From: Elephas maximus indicus
Taxonomy: Eukaryota; Chordata; Mammalia; Proboscidea; Elephantidae
Direction of reading: 5' to 3'
NCBI RefSeq assembly: GCF_024166365.1
Contig: NC_064826.1
Span: 26,808,001 to 26,872,000, forward strand
Length of the DNA: 64,000 nucleotides
The notes under the pieces were generated by a model, which saw only the letters and a list, made by a program, of their open reading frames with translations, had not been told where the DNA came from and did not search any database. How positions within the stretch are numbered: position 1 is the first letter of the stretch; the number at the start of each line of letters is the position of its first letter. A program made the translations under genes and the position numbers. Of the stretch, positions 1-12,957 are shown one piece after another.

Positions 1-54
1 GGTTCTGGACATGTGCTGTATGTAGATTGTTTGCAAAGATGGCCATGAAAATTC

Positions 55-775
55 AACCTACTCCTGTATACATGTTCCTCTGTAGTGTGACTTTACTGCT
101 CCTCCCATTAAGAGGGAGAGTGTATTTCCTCATTCCTTGAGTACGGGCTGGCCTTGTGACTTGCTTTGACCAATACATTTTGGCAGAACAAATGCACAAG
201 TTCTGGACCCTGGGACTCCAGAGGTTTTATTTCTTTAGAACATTGACCTGAGATTGCCATATAAAGATGTCTGGTCTAACCTACTGGATGATGATAGGCC
301 AAGGGGCAGAGACCGAAGGTACCCCAATCTATAGCTACTATTGTCATTGTTAGGTGCTGTTCAGTGGATTTTTTACTCATAGGGACCCTATGTGATGGAG
401 TAGAACTGCCCCATGGCGTTTTTTAGGCTGTAAGTTTCACAGAAGCAGATCATTAGATCATTCCCCTACGGAGCAGCTAGATAGATTCAAACCACCAAAC
501 TTGAGGTTAGCAGCCAAGTGCTGAGCTGTTGTGCCGTTAAAGGCTCCTAATCTATAGCACTCCCATGTACCAAACATGTGAATAAAGCCATCTTGGACCA
601 TTTAACCCCACTTGAGGTGAGAGATGACTGCAGCTACATGAGGACCCCAGGTGAGGCCAACCAATAAGCTACCTAACTGACTCTAGCCCAAATTTCTAAC
701 CACAGTTACGATGAAATAGTTGTTTTGAAGCCACATAGTTTAGCGTGGGTTGTTACAGGGTAATAGATAACAACT
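55..775 (+). repeat. Old mammalian LTR (MaLR/MLT-type), split by a SINE
   Basis: Diverged sequence resembling mammalian-wide MaLR LTRs. It includes a 'gctttgaccaatac'-type block near 165, a late block like 'agccacatagttt', and a 'aatagataac' end near 765. The SINE at 336-548 interrupts it. Family assignment is from memory of the consensus pattern. Confidence 0.4.
336..548 (-). repeat. AfroSINE (tRNA-derived), antisense, with 10-bp target duplication
   Basis: Antisense copy running from a 'gttaggtgctgttcag' tail to 'gtgccgttaaaggctcc' (tRNA-like head). The direct repeat AATCTATAGC at 326-335 and 549-558 marks the insertion. Confidence 0.85.
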
Positions 776-2579
776 GAAGGAAATGGCATCACTAATGGCG
801 TACAGGTGGTGTGGACCACACCAGGTGACACTGTCAGAAGGGGTGACACCAAAATGACTGTCAATAAAAATACCCCTGTAGTTAGTTATAACAAAACATT
901 TTTTGTAAACCCAGTTTACATGTATCAATATACCTATGAGGCTAAAACTCTATGCTGACTTACTTTTTGAGCCTTCTAATGTGCTCTGGTCAGAGCTGTT
1001 GTTATTACCCAATTACAGTGAGGCTTCGAGTCGTGTGATTTCCTCTGCACATGCTATAAGCAATGGCTGTTGTTTTCATTGCTGCTGATGTTTTTATACT
1101 TGCTGATTTTGTCCAGTTTTCTGGTGTTTTAGCTACAGTATTGTGGTAATTAGCATTTGTGAACCTATATCAATAGCTTGTTCGAGAATGATGTAGTAAT
1201 TAAAGGAGAAGAAGGAGCAATGATATATGGGAATTGGGATTTATGAATAACATTAGCACAAATATCACTACTAAGGATTCTGGTAAAGGAGGAGGCCCAC
1301 GGTTAGGGGAGGGTGACACCATGAGTTACTGCACTGGGTGACACCAACCCTAGCGACACCACTGACTGAAGGACTAGCCTACAAGAAAGGAAGAAAGAGA
1401 AAGTAGTGAAGCTTTTGACGTCCACATGGGCTGAAATGACGGATTAGAATTTAGAAGATCCCTAAACAGTTGACTAGTTTTTCTTATGGAATTTTTCTGA
1501 AGGATGGAATGATACGGAAGGCTAGGGAGCAGCTGATCCAGAAACTTCTAACAGGCAGAAAGGAAACTCTCACAGTGTTGCAATGCTTAGGAGACAAAGT
1601 CTTGCCAGAGGGAGGGGGCCTGCATCAAACACATGTCCAGTCTCGTACTCAAGAAATTTGTCATATTTTGAAGCTACGGTAGAAGGACACAAACTTTAAC
1701 TTAAACTTCCAAAGGGCCAAGTTGCATCTCCTATAAGCTTCAGGTTTGAGGTCACGGAGGATGGCCAGGGTCTCAATCAAAAGCTGAGGAGCCCCATGCT
1801 CAAGGAAGAGAGACCACTCAGAAGTGAACAGAGACTAAATAAAACAGCAGCCCAATTTAATCCTAAATTAGAGTGAAGTTATCAGCTCCTTACCCTTTCC
1901 ATCTAACAAAAGAAGGGACAAGCCCTCCCTGGGGAAAAATAACATCAACCGCAGCCTCTATAATTCTTTTATACAACACCCAACATAAAATAAGGAATTC
2001 TGAGCCCAGTCCTGACACAGGCACCCAGCCCAGATGGCATCGAAACCCATCTGGTCACAGATACCAAGGGGAACTCAGAAAATGCCAAGGTCAAAGTGTC
2101 ACCCTGCCAGAGGCTCAGGGCCCAGAGTTTGTGTAGATCTAAGGGCAGTGTGCTCCTGGAGCCCACTGGCCAGGCACTCAGCCAGTATCAGGGGCCGGTA
2201 ACAAGGGAGAAGTTGTTTCTCAAAAGGAGGATGGTTATTTTCTAAAAACAGCATAGTTTTGCTGTAAAATTACAGAGGCCTCTGCATGATTCACTGATCA
2301 GGGCTGGCCATAGGGTTCGTAACTGTGCCACAAACACTTCAAGCAGAATTGCATCTGCTGGATCAGGTGAGTCAAGGGGAAGAGTGTTTTGCACTGCAGC
2401 CTTGACCAGCTAAAGAAACTTCTTTTGCTTTATACCCCACTCAAAGGTAGCAGCTTTATGGGTTATCTAACAAATGTGTTAGAGCAACAAACTCAAATAT
2501 GGTACAAATTACTCCAAACCTCAGAAAGGTTTACCTGGTACTTTGCCTCTTTATATTTTTTTTTGCCTCTTTATTAGCA

Positions 2580-2750
2580 GCTGCACATTGCCATCCAGCC
2601 GATTCTGAGTCAAAGCAACCCTATAGGACAGAGTAGAGCTGCCCCATAGGGTTTCTAAGGAGCTGGTACTGGCTACTGGATTCTGGTGGATTTGAATTGC
2701 CAATCTTTTGGTTAGCAGCCTAACGGTTAACCACTGAGCCGCCAGAGCCC
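2580..2750 (-). repeat. AfroSINE, antisense, with target duplication
   Basis: Contains the diagnostic block 'ctataggacagagtagagct' and the head 'ccactgagccgccagagccc'. The direct repeat TTTATTAGCA at 2570-2579 and 2751-2760 flanks it, an LINE-type insertion signature. Confidence 0.9.
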
Positions 2751-2946
2751 TTTATTAGCAATAAGGAGTGCAGAGTATAGCAACTTTTAACTCTGGAGGG
2801 GATATTTCAACAATGTTTTACATTACCAGGTATCGAGAAATATCACTGAGGTGGTAGGCTCCTGGAATTTATAAGTTTTGTTTTCTGTCTTCTGCATGTA
2901 TGTGCATAACCCTGGCATCTAGAGTACCTGGTACCTAACCCTATGA

Positions 2947-3105
2947 TAGGAAACCCTGGTGGAGTAGTGGTTAATTGCTATGGTTGCTAAACCAAAATGA
3001 ATCCACCAGGCACTCCTTGGAAACTCTATGGGGCAATTCTACTCTGTCCTATAGGGTTGCTATAAGCCAGAACTGACTCGACAGCAACAGGTTTGGTTTT
3101 TGGTT
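2947..3105 (+). repeat. AfroSINE, sense
   Basis: Starts 'aaaccctggtggagtagtgg' and ends 'agcaacaggtttggttttt', with the usual 'tctactctgtcctatagggt' core. Confidence 0.9.
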
Positions 3106-3118
3106 TGACCTGATGATA

Positions 3119-3310
3119 TGGAGCCCTGGCGGAGCAATGGTTGGCTGCTAACTGAAAGGTGAGTGGGTCAAACCCACCAGTGGCTCCACAGGAGAAAGAC
3201 CTAGCAATTTGCTCCTATAAAGATTATAGCCTAGGAAATTCTATGGGGCAGTTCCACTCTGCACTATAGGATCGCTATGAGGTGGAATGAACACAGCAAC
3301 AACAACAAAC
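3119..3310 (+). repeat. AfroSINE, sense, long subtype
   Basis: Starts 'ggagccctggcggagcaatg'. It carries the extra block 'gagaaagacctagcaatttg', which defines a longer subfamily, and ends in 'cagcaacaacaacaaac'. Confidence 0.88.
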
Positions 3311-3682
3311 TGACGAGTTCAGCAATATAGCCCAGGGTGCTATTTTATAGACTAAATTGTGGCACAAAGCAAGGGGGTTGATACTACCCTAAGGTAAGAT
3401 GATGATATTGTATTGCTATCCCTGCCAGATGAAATCAAACTGCTTTAGGTGTTCTCTGTTTGCTGGCATATAGAAAACACTCATTTGCCAGATAGCTTCA
3501 TAGAGGACTTCGCTGATTTGCTCACATAAAGAGACTATATACGTACCGTCACCTGTGTTTGAAGTTACCACCTGATGAAACTTACAACATCCACTCGCAT
3601 TCACCAAGACCCAACTGTTTTCTGCACAAACCAAACAGGCAGGTTTAAAGGGGATATGAGAGGAGTCACCATCTCACCATCG

Positions 3683-3752
3683 CCGCAGTGTTTCCTTCTG
3701 TTGTGCTTAGGCTCTCTCTGAGTCGGAACTGCCTTGAGGGCACCTGACAACA
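3683..3752 (+). repeat. RTE LINE 3' tail fragment, sense
   Basis: 'cttctgttgtgcttaggctc' then 'gagggcacctgacaacac', matching the 3' end shared with better RTE copies at 48.6-48.8 and 51.0 kb. Confidence 0.6.
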
Positions 3753-4794
3753 CTGTCCCCGCATCTTAAACTTTAGATGCCAGCTCTAGTTCTGCTGGGA
3801 TGGATTTTGATTTTGGATTCAAATTTTGGTAAGGTGAGGGAGTTCCAGGGGCTTCTACTTGACCCTTCCTCCAATAGTTATTACGTCATGTGTTAGGGAG
3901 CCGATGCAGCAATTCTGAGAGGTACAAAGAATATGTATTGAAACTGTATATGTGTGTTACGTGCCTGGGAAAATTTACAGGATTGTGAGGGAAACTTCTG
4001 GGCCTGTTATGAGACAGATTTGGGCCAAAATTCCATTTATCACACTGGGGCCCAGTTGACTAGAAAGACATTCTGGGGCCCCACGTCTTGGAATTGACTC
4101 CTAGCTAGTGTACAATAATTGCTCCCAGGTATTTCTCTTTCCCAAAGCACAGTAATTTACTCTAGTAAAAGCAACTGATTCCTTTGGAGGAAACTGGAGA
4201 AATTTTTGCATACATTATCATGTTTTTGGCTCCCCTTCAGTCAAAGTGTTTTGGTCTATAAAATGAATTGGGTCTGTGAACTCTCTCAGATCTAATTACC
4301 AGATGAGAGACTACCCACTGCCCACTGCCATTGACCAGGCTGAGGCAAATGAGGTGTCTAGAGCACAAAATTTAAGGAGGCTCTCTTTCTTAGGTTTGTG
4401 CAAGTGTGGTACTTGCATGACCCTGAGAAGGAGAGCTTCCTTAAGAGTCAGGCACCAAGGACACAAACTTTAAGGAAGCATTTATTTGCAGGTTTGTGCA
4501 AGCCAGCCACTGTACTTGCACCCTCAGAGTGAGTCTCTCTTTAAATTTGGTAGCCTAGATGCCTTGCTTTCCTTACCCTAGTCCCAAGCCTATAAGGGAC
4601 AATGGTTGCTCACTTCCGGTCTTTTTGCCTTCCCAAGGATGGTGTTGTTTTTGTGGTTGTCATTTTTTACTATTGTTGTGCTATACAGTTCAAATAATAT
4701 CTATGTGGACTGCCCATCTGATTCAGTCCTAAAGCCCTCATCATCACGAAGCCTTCTGGGTCAGATAATGTTGATTATCTTTCTACAGCTGTTG

Positions 4795-5232
4795 TCACAG
4801 ATGAGAGACATGCCAAGTCTCTTTCCCATATAATCCCGTAACTTTCACATGAGAGACATACCGAGACACTAAATTCAAATAAAATTGCAATTTGGTAGCT
4901 ACATCAATTAAATTAGAAAAATTCTTTTCAGAGTAGTTATAGAAATAGCCTGATGGTCTGACCAGCCCTTGAGCAGAGAACTTAAAATTTGACTTTGTCA
5001 TCTTCTTTAAGGTCTCCTTTGTAATTAGAAGAAGCTTGAATTCTTCCCACTCCTTATAATGATCTATGGCCGCAGACAAGTCTGTCTGCAAAAGCCTTAC
5101 CTTCAGTAGGCAGGCTTTCAGTTGACCACAGGTGATAATGTAAGTAATCTTTTCACCACTGTGGGCCATGAGGCCTACTGGTAGCTGGATCCTCACTACC
5201 TTAAACCAAAACCAAGCCAAACCCATTGCCAT
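4795..5232 (-). other. Unassigned 145-codon antisense open frame
   Basis: An open frame on the minus strand whose first codons (MAMGLAWFWFK) are read from a SINE tail at 5201-5232. The rest is non-repetitive as far as I can tell and has a plausible amino-acid mix, including DLSAAIDHYKEWEEFK. I recognise no family. It may be chance, or a fragment of a retrocopy or an unknown transposon. The SINE-derived start argues against a real start codon. Confidence 0.2.
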
Positions 5233-5255
5233 TGAGGCGATTCCAATTCATGTAG
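5201..5255 (-). repeat. AfroSINE 3' fragment, antisense
   Basis: 'aaaccaaaaccaagccaaac' followed by 'gaggcgattccaattcatg', the tail part of the SINE only. Confidence 0.75.
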
Positions 5256-5322
5256 CATTGTATCCACAGATATAGGGGCTAGGATTCCAACACATATTTT
5301 GGGGGGAACACAATTTAATCCT
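5256..5322 (-). repeat. MaLR-like LTR fragment, antisense
   Basis: 'tatccacagatataggggct' and 'ttttggggggaacacaattt' match the start of the LTR copy at 61507-61876 in reverse orientation. Confidence 0.6.
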
Positions 5323-6175
5323 TAATATTCTGTGTTGTTCACATCAATTCTTTTTTGTTTAAGATAACTGGAGTCAGTTACTATTGTTTGCAAACAAAAA
5401 CCCTAAATGATACAATGGGGTTTTACAAAAATGTTTTCTTGACTTAGAAAAAGATTTTCAACAAATTATTCCATAAAAAAAAAAAGCGTGCAAAATCATG
5501 TGATAGGTTCAACAAAAAGTAATAAATTCATACAGAAAAATATTTGAAATGTATATATCAAACACTTAACAATGATTTTTCTCTAGGAGGTGGTGTTCTT
5601 GATGATTTTTACTCTCCTTGCCAGTTCTTACTTTTCAAGTATTTTTAATACCAATGCATCAATTATTTAATCAGAAACAAGTATTTCTTGGAAGGAAAAA
5701 AAAAAATCAGATTTTGATATTAAAGTTCAATTACTTAACTTTAAAAATTATGAAGAATGCTAACTAAATTCAAAACTAAAGGAAAGAATAAGGTCATTTT
5801 CATTATTCAAATAAGGTCTAAAACTGCAACATGGAAAAACAAGTTGGCCACAGTCAGTGCACTCTGTGACTTAGCCAGCCAGAAGCGAAGGGCCTGTGGG
5901 TGGAGGAGGAGCGCTACTAGATCTTTTGGAAACTTTAATTCCACTCTTGCACTCCGGAGACAGCTGATTACACTGGTGTATTATTCCTCCCACTAACGCT
6001 CTGAGTCCTTTCCATTTCTTCACCTATTAGTTCTTCTTTTTGCATTAAGGCCATTTTCATTTGCAACTGACCGTAAACCCAACTCAAATCAGCTTATGCA
6101 GAAAAAAAAGAAGTAGGGAAAAGGGTATTACCTTCCATAACAGGAAAGTCCAAGGATGAAGATAACTTCATACAT

Positions 6176-6440
6176 TGTTATTGTCAGGTGTCATCATATC
6201 AGTTCCAACTCCTAGGGACCCTATGTACATCAGAATGAAACGCTGTTTGGTCCTGCACCATTCTCAGCAATCGTTGTTACTCAGACACTGTGTCAATCCA
6301 TCTCGTTGAGGGTCTTCCTCTTTTTCACTGATCCTCTACCAACCGTGATGTCCTTCTCCAGGGACTGGTCCCTCCTGATAACGTGTCCAAAGTATGTGAG
6401 ATGTAGTCTTACCATCCTTGCATCTAAGGAGATGGATGTC
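6176..6440 (-). repeat. RTE LINE 3' end, antisense
   Basis: Contains 'aaacgctgtttggtcctgca', 'ccatctcgttgagggtcttc' and 'actggtccctcctgataacg', all diagnostic of the 3' coding end and UTR of this RTE family. Confidence 0.9.
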
Positions 6441-6849
6441 TTCTCAGGTGTCTTGGACCCCATGAGGCCATTGTCCTTTCCACTTTGAGGCCATATCTTT
6501 TTATAACCTCCAAAAAGGGAGTGGCTTGCATTTTTCCCTCATAGCTTAAGTTTTTTTCAGTGAAACATCTCTGGCACATTTGCATCCCATGTGAGTATAT
6601 ACCAAATGAGGGAAATTCTATAATAATGCAAAAATAATATTACAAAACTGCGCCTTATTTTAAATTGCCATTTACTAGCTGTTGGGGAAATATAACATCT
6701 TGACATAAAAAAGAGAGAACTGGCTCTTCTTTCTAAATCCATAAATGCAGTTGGTAATGATCTTGCAGGAACTGTCTTACCAGAATGTCTCACAGAAATG
6801 TGACATTTGGTTACTAAGTTAGAATCCATTTAAAGATAAAAAAAAAAAA

Positions 6850-7017
6850 AAAACCCCAAACCCCTTGCCACTGATCCAATTCTGACTCGTAGCGACCCTA
6901 CAGGACAGAGTAGAACTGTACCATAGAGTTTCCAAGGAGCACCTACCTGGTGGATTTGAACTGCAGACCGTTTGTTTAGCAGTTGTAGCACCTAACTACT
7001 CTGCCACCAGGGTTTTC
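6850..7017 (-). repeat. AfroSINE, antisense
   Basis: 'aaaccccaaaccccttgcca' through 'ctctgccaccagggttttc'. A likely target duplication ATTTAAAG flanks it (near 6829 and near 7020). Confidence 0.88.
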
Positions 7018-7989
7018 TATTTAAAGGTAGCAGCATTAATTTCTCTCTTTTTTCCAGGCTATCCAGAATAACTATCTTCTTTGGTAGAAGATACTTCTGA
7101 AGCAAGAAGCGGAAACTAACTTAGCAGCTGAAAGTTTCCTAGTCTTAAGAATGGTGATTGTTGCTTATTACATCAGTGGACACAGATCTACAGAGCTGCC
7201 TCCGAAGGTAATTTTGAATGAATCAAGCCCTTTGGGAATCAAGGCAAAGGTTTCCTATGTGCCTGTTGATTTGAGTGTGTCTCATAGCACCAAAGGCAGT
7301 AACGGAACCTGCAGCAACGAGCATACTGATAAAGGTGCGGAATAGGTCACTAGCCAGAGTTCAGCTACAAGATTTCTTTGTGGTCTGAATTTTCACAGCA
7401 AGGTGGTTATACAAGCTCAGGCAAATCTCAAGAGGTTGGATAATGATTCACGAGCCAACTGGAATGTTTCCATTTTAGATGTAGTCATTATTTTGGTAAT
7501 GTCATTGATTGCTTAATTCTGCTAGTTTCTTTAACAGCAAAGGGAAATGGAAACCATTCCTGTAATTGCCAATACACAGCTTTGCACAGAAACCAGTTGA
7601 ACTGGAATGAAAGCTATGCCAGGGTTTCAGTTAATGAGGTTTCCCAGTCAATCATCGGTAGTTTCAGAGGGCCTGCTCCAGGAGTGTGCTACTCCAGGTA
7701 AACTCTGCATTGTTAGCTGTTTCTATAGAGCTACAATGAGTGTCTCTCAAGAATTTGAAAGTAGGGGAAATGAGTTTGCCTTAGGAAACAAACCATTGAA
7801 ATCAACGTGTAAGGTAGCACTAAGGAAATATGCCTCAAAGAGATTGAATGGCTCCACTGGCTAATTGTAGCCTGATTGAATGAAACAGCAACATTTAAAG
7901 AAAGATTGTGTTAACGAAGGGAAAATGAGCTTGAGAGAGAGATTGAGGCTATAGCAAAGGGTTTTGTTTTGTTTTTACCAGTTGCCACC

Positions 7990-8517
7990 TATCTTAGTTA
8001 TCTAGTGCTGCTTTAGCAGAAATACCACAAGTGGATGGCTTTAACAAAGAGAAATTTATTCCCGCACAGTCTAGGAGGCTAGAAGTCTGAATTCAGGGTG
8101 CCAGCTCCAGGAGAAGTCTTTCTCTCTCTGTCAGTTCTGGTGCTGCTAACCAAAAGACTGTCATCAATCTTCCCCTGGTCTAGGAGCTTCTCAACGCGGT
8201 AGCCCCAAATTCAAAGGACACGCTCTGCTCCTGGTGCTGCTTTCTTGGTGGTATGAGGTTCCCATCTTTCAGCTTGCTTCTTTTGTTTATATCTCAAAAG
8301 AGATTGACTCAAGATACAATGTAATGTTGTAGATTGAATCCTGCCTCATTAACATAACTGCCTCTAATCCTGCCTCATTAACATAATACAGGTAGCATTT
8401 ACAACACATCGGAAAATCACATCAGATGACAAAATGGTGGACAGTCACACAATACTGGGAATCATGGCCTAGCCAAGTTGACACACATTTTGGGGGGACA
8501 CAAGTCAGTTCTTGACA
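7990..8517 (-). repeat. MaLR-like solo LTR (afrotherian type), antisense
   Basis: Starts 'atcttagttatctagtgctg' and ends 'caagtcagttcttgaca', the reverse complement of a TG...CA LTR. On the minus strand it holds the internal block 'ctcataccaccaagaaagca' and a polyadenylation-like 'gaataaatttctctttg'. Three sense relatives are at 33777, 49754 and 61507. Confidence 0.8.
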
Positions 8518-8690
8518 CCATCCCATTTTTGTCAGAATAGAGTTGTGCTCCATAGGGTTTTCAGTGGCTGATATCTTGGGAGTAGATTGCCGGGTCTTCC
8601 TTCTGAGGTGCCTCTGGGTGGACTACAACCACCAACCTTTCCATTAGCACCCAAATGCATTTACCATTTGTACCACACACGGTCTCAAAA
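8518..8690 (-). repeat. Diverged AfroSINE, antisense
   Basis: 'tccatagggttttcagtggc', 'gccgggtcttccttctgagg' and 'ctctgggtggactacaacc' are typical of the longer SINE subtype. It abuts the LTR just upstream. Confidence 0.75.
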
Positions 8691-9681
8691 ATACAAAAGA
8701 AGGAAGTATCAATTCAAGCATCCAGAGAAGGAATCTGGCAAACACGAATCTTACTGGCCAGTCTAGCTTTGCATTAGAGATGGCTGAGCCTGGCTATCTT
8801 TACCTGAAGCTAATTAAACATTGGAATATTGCAACTTCCTTTGCTCCAGTTCAGACTCCTGATTATAATAATATAGTTTTCCCTAAAAAGATGGTTTTTA
8901 TGATTCTTTTCTGAATTGCTTATAATATTTTGTGCCTCTCTTACGATTGAGATGCATATTTGAAGCTTTCTTCCTATAGGTATTTCTAAGTACTAATCTT
9001 TTTTTTTTTTTTTTAACTGTTGAAAAGATGTTCCACTTCCTCCTGTGTTAAATGTAGTTAGTTACTAAGGTTGCTTCTGGCTCCTCAGTATAAAAGTTCA
9101 TCACTCTCATTTAGAACAAAGCATATAAGTATATTCTTATCTTCACTTCCAAACAAATCCAAATTCTTAGTCAATTTTCACTTGTAAGGACTTCTATAAT
9201 ATCCTTAATCATCTCTTTTGTCTTATCCTCTTTAGTGCTCATCAACCAAATTATACATTGCAAACATGTCTCTCTTAATTAAATCATGATCTTTATATTA
9301 TTATATCATAAGGAATCTGATTTTTTTCACAAAAAAAGTATAATAAATTTTGTATTGAAATAGCTAAATTATATCACAGCAGTTGAAATGTCATTTAATC
9401 TCATACTGTTCTAGAGAGTGTCATAATGATACATTCCATCATCAAGACAGGAGGGGAAGTTTGGAATTAAACTGAACTCTGATAAATAGCAACATTCATT
9501 GGCAGCCAGTAATACCTGAGGTGCCATGAAAACCACAAGATCAAATTATTTTCTTATTCTACCTTAGCACACGTGGGGCTCAGTTGCAAAAGATTCAAAT
9601 AATTGTGTCTGATTACTTTAGTTCATTCGCATGCTGGCTGGGTAAAGTCAGAAAAAGTTTACTGAAATAAATCTTAGCAGT

Positions 9682-10080
9682 AATGATCTGACCGAGACTA
9701 GAGGAACCCCCGAAGCCACGGCCCCCAGACTCTATGTTAACCCGGATCCAAAACTATTCCTGAAGACCACTCCGACAAACATTAAACTGGACTATGAAAC
9801 ATAAAATAATACTCACGAAGAGCGTGCTTCTTAGTTCAAGCAGATACACGAGACCAAATGGGTGGCTCCTGTCCGGAGGCAGGATGAGAAGGCAGGCAGG
9901 GACAGGAGCTGGTTGGATGGACACAGAAAACCTGGGGTGGAAATGGGGAGTGTGCTGTCACATTGTAGGGATTGCAACTAGTGTCACATGACAATATGTG
10001 TATAAATTTTTGTATGAAAGATTAACTTGAGCTGTAAACTTTCACCTGAAGTACAATAAGATAAATAAATAAACCAAACA
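9682..10080 (+). repeat. L1 3' UTR (afrotherian L1), sense, 5'-truncated
   Basis: 'tctgaccgagactagaggaa', 'aggacaggagctgg'-type block, 'gtgtgctgtcacattgtagg' and a terminal A-rich tail near 10060. It aligns with the other copies at 17237 and 36318. Confidence 0.85.
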
Positions 10081-10136
10081 AATTGTAGCCTTGAGATGGT
10101 TTTTCTCAGGGCCAGGGCATAAAGTTGTATATGTAC

Positions 10137-10339
10137 AGCTTTGTTGCTGTTAGCTGCCCTTGAGTCAATTCTGACTCATGGCGACCCCATGTGTGCAGAG
10201 TAGAACTGGGTTTTCAAGGCTGTGACCTTTCGGCAGCAGATCACCAGGTCTGTCTTCTGAGGTACTTCTGGGTGGGTTCGAACTGCCAACTTCTTGGCTA
10301 GTAGTCAAGTGCTAACTGTTTACACCACCCAGGGTGCCA
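10137..10339 (-). repeat. AfroSINE, antisense, long subtype
   Basis: 'gttgctgttagctgcccttg' through 'tacaccacccagggtgcc', with the internal block 'agcagatcaccaggtctg' of the long subtype. Confidence 0.88.
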
Positions 10340-10811
10340 CTCACTTTCGCAGTTGCACTAGACTTGTGTACTTCTTACAGTTTTGTCTCAGCAGACTGAC
10401 TGTACGTGGCTTAAGAATGAGGAGGTTTTCTCCTAAACTGAACAAAAGCACCATCCTGGCTACGCCAGGTCTGGATTCTTTCTCCAGATACGTACAGTAA
10501 GCTGGAATCTCTACCTGATTAGATTACAGCTTTTACTAAACCTGTTTTCTTTATGCAACATTTCTCCAAGTAAACCAATGACTTTAGTGAGAATGCCATA
10601 TTCTGAAATAAAATAATAAAAATAATGATTAACATTTATGGTAGAAATATTAATGGAAATCTAATGAATTTACTATTGGTTCGTCCCTGTTACAGTCAGC
10701 CGTTGTAATTTATTTCAGTCAAAATATGGCTAAGAACTTTGAACATCATGATATTAAAGGGGATACAACTAGATAAAATATTGGAAAATGATCCATGTGT
10801 ATTTTAAAAAG

Positions 10812-12272
10812 CAGTGTCACAAAATAATAAATGTTGGAGAGGCTGCGGAGAGATTGGAACTCTTATACACTGCTGGTGGGAATGTAAGATGGTACAACCA
10901 CTTTGGAAATCCATCTGGCGTTATCTTAAACAGTTAGAAATTGAACTACCACACAACCCAGAAATCCCACTCCTTGGAATATACCCTAGAGAAATAAGAG
11001 CCTTCACACAAACAGATATATGCACACCCATGTTTATTGCAGCTCTGTTTACAATAGCAAAAAGCTGGAAGCAACCAAGGTGTCCATCAACAGATGAATG
11101 GTTAAATAAATTGTGGTATATCCATACAGTGGAATACTACGCATCATTAAAGAACAGTGACGAATCTGTGAAACATTTCATAACATGGAGGAACCTGGAA
11201 GGCATTATGCTGAGCGAAATGAGTCAGAGGCAAAAGGACAAACATTGTATAAGACTACTATTATAAGATCTTGAGAAACAGTATAAACTGAGGAGAACAC
11301 ATACTTTTGTGGTTACGAGGGGGAGAGGGAGGGAGGGTGGGATGGTTTTTTACTGATTAATTAGTAGATAAGAACTGCTTTAGGTGAAGGGAAGGACAGT
11401 ACTCAATACATGGAAGGTCAGCTCAATTGGACTGGACCAAAAGCAAAGAAGTTTCCGGGATAAACTGAATGCTTCAAAGGTCAGCGGAGCAAGGGCAGGG
11501 GTTTGGGGACCATGGTTTAAGGGGACTTCTAAGTCAATTGGCAAAATAATTCTATTATGAAAACATTCTGCATCCCACTTTGAAATGTGGTGTCTGGAGT
11601 CTTAAATGCTAACAAGCGGCCATCTAAGATGCATCAATTGGTCTCAACCCACCTGGAGCAAAGGAGAATGAAAAACACCAAGGTCACATGATAACTAAGA
11701 GCCCAAGAGACAGAAAGGGCCACATGAACCAGAGACCTACATCATCCTGAGACCAGAAGAACTAGTTGGTGCCCGGCCACAACCGATGACTGCCCTGACA
11801 GGGAGCGCAACAGAGAACTCTTGAGGGAACAGGAGATCAGTGGGATGCAGACCCCAAATTCTCATAAAAAGACCATACTTAATGGTCTGACTGAGACTAG
11901 AGGAATCCCGGCGGTCATGGTCCCCAAACCTTCTGTTGGCACAGGACAGAAACCATCCCCGACGACAACTCATCAGACATGAAAGGGACTGGACAGTGGG
12001 TAGGAGAGAGATGCTGATGAAGAGTGAGTTAATTATATCAGGTGGACACTTGAGACTGTGTTGGTATCTCCTGTCTGGAGGGGGGATGGGAGGATAGAGA
12101 GAGTTGGAAGCTGGCAAAATTGTCACGAAAGGAGAAACTGGAAGGGCTGACTTATTAGGGGGAGAGCAAGTGGGAGTACGGAGTAAGGTGTATATAAGCT
12201 TATATGTGACAATCTGACTTGATTTGTAAATGTTCACTTGAAGCTCAATAAAAGTTAATAAAAAAAAAAAGG
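10812..12272 (+). mobile_element. L1 LINE 3' end (ORF2 C-terminus plus 3' UTR)
   Basis: A 5'-truncated sense L1. It starts within ORF2, runs through a stop at about 11266, then a G-rich tract (about 11315-11340) and a roughly 1-kb 3' UTR, and ends in 'aaaagttaataaaaaaaaaa'. The 3' UTR blocks 'gcggccatctaagatgcatc' and 'gggggagagcaagtgggag' are shared with the copy at 17237. Confidence 0.93.
10814..11266 (+). pseudogene. L1 ORF2 C-terminal remnant
   Basis: 150 open codons with the L1 ORF2 C-terminal signature: the Cys-rich [18 protein letters not shown], then PLLGIYPRE, FIAALFTIAKSWKQP and TVEYYASLKN. The endonuclease and reverse transcriptase domains are missing, so it is a dead 3' fragment and not a host gene. 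The first Met is an internal residue of the ancestral protein. Confidence 0.92.
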
Positions 12273-12536
12273 AGTGTAAGAAATAAAGTAAAAACAAAAG
12301 CACAACCAGAAATGTTACCTTAAAATACTTATGAATATTAGGAAGAAAAACCAGTGGTTCCCTATTAAATGCGGAAAAATCATAAAACAAATGGCAGTGA
12401 ACGCAAAAACAATGTATGAAGGAAGGTAAGTCTGTGCATTAACAATTATGCTCTGATTTAGAAGATATAGGAAAACAACACTTGTAATAAACTCCCAAAA
12501 GCAGGAGAGCAAAAAATGAAGATGCAAGGGCAGTTA

Positions 12537-12734
12537 TGTTGTTAGGTGCTGTCACTTAACAACCCAGAGCAATGCCATGTGACAGAGCAGAACTGCCGCA
12601 CAAGTTCCATCGGCTGTAATCTTGATAGGAGCAGATCACCAGGTCTTTCTCCCACAGAGCCACTGGGTGGGTTTGAACCGCCAACCTTGAGGTTAACAGC
12701 CAACTGCTTAACCATTGCACCGCCAGGGCTCCTT
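12537..12734 (-). repeat. AfroSINE, antisense, long subtype
   Basis: 'atgttgttaggtgctgtcac' through 'attgcaccgccagggctcct', with 'gcagatcaccaggtctttct' in the middle. Confidence 0.9.
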
Positions 12735-12957
12735 AGGTATAGTTATAGGAATTTATAACAGGCCGAATCATATAGGTGAGCAAAAAGAGCTTGAAAAACA
12801 GAAAAGAACACAAGAACTGGGAAGGTTGTCCTGTAGTCAAGAGATCTTTAGCGGTCTTATTGTAAAAGGTGAACAATAATGAAGACATTAGAATAAACGC
12901 TACAAGTAAAAGAAAAAGGAAAGACTGGCACAAAGGAGAAAAGAGTAGCCCCCAAAG

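Noticed and set aside
11737..12390. 217-codon antisense frame
   Set aside because: It lies antisense to an L1 3' UTR and runs into low-complexity F/L-rich sequence; a shadow with no domain.
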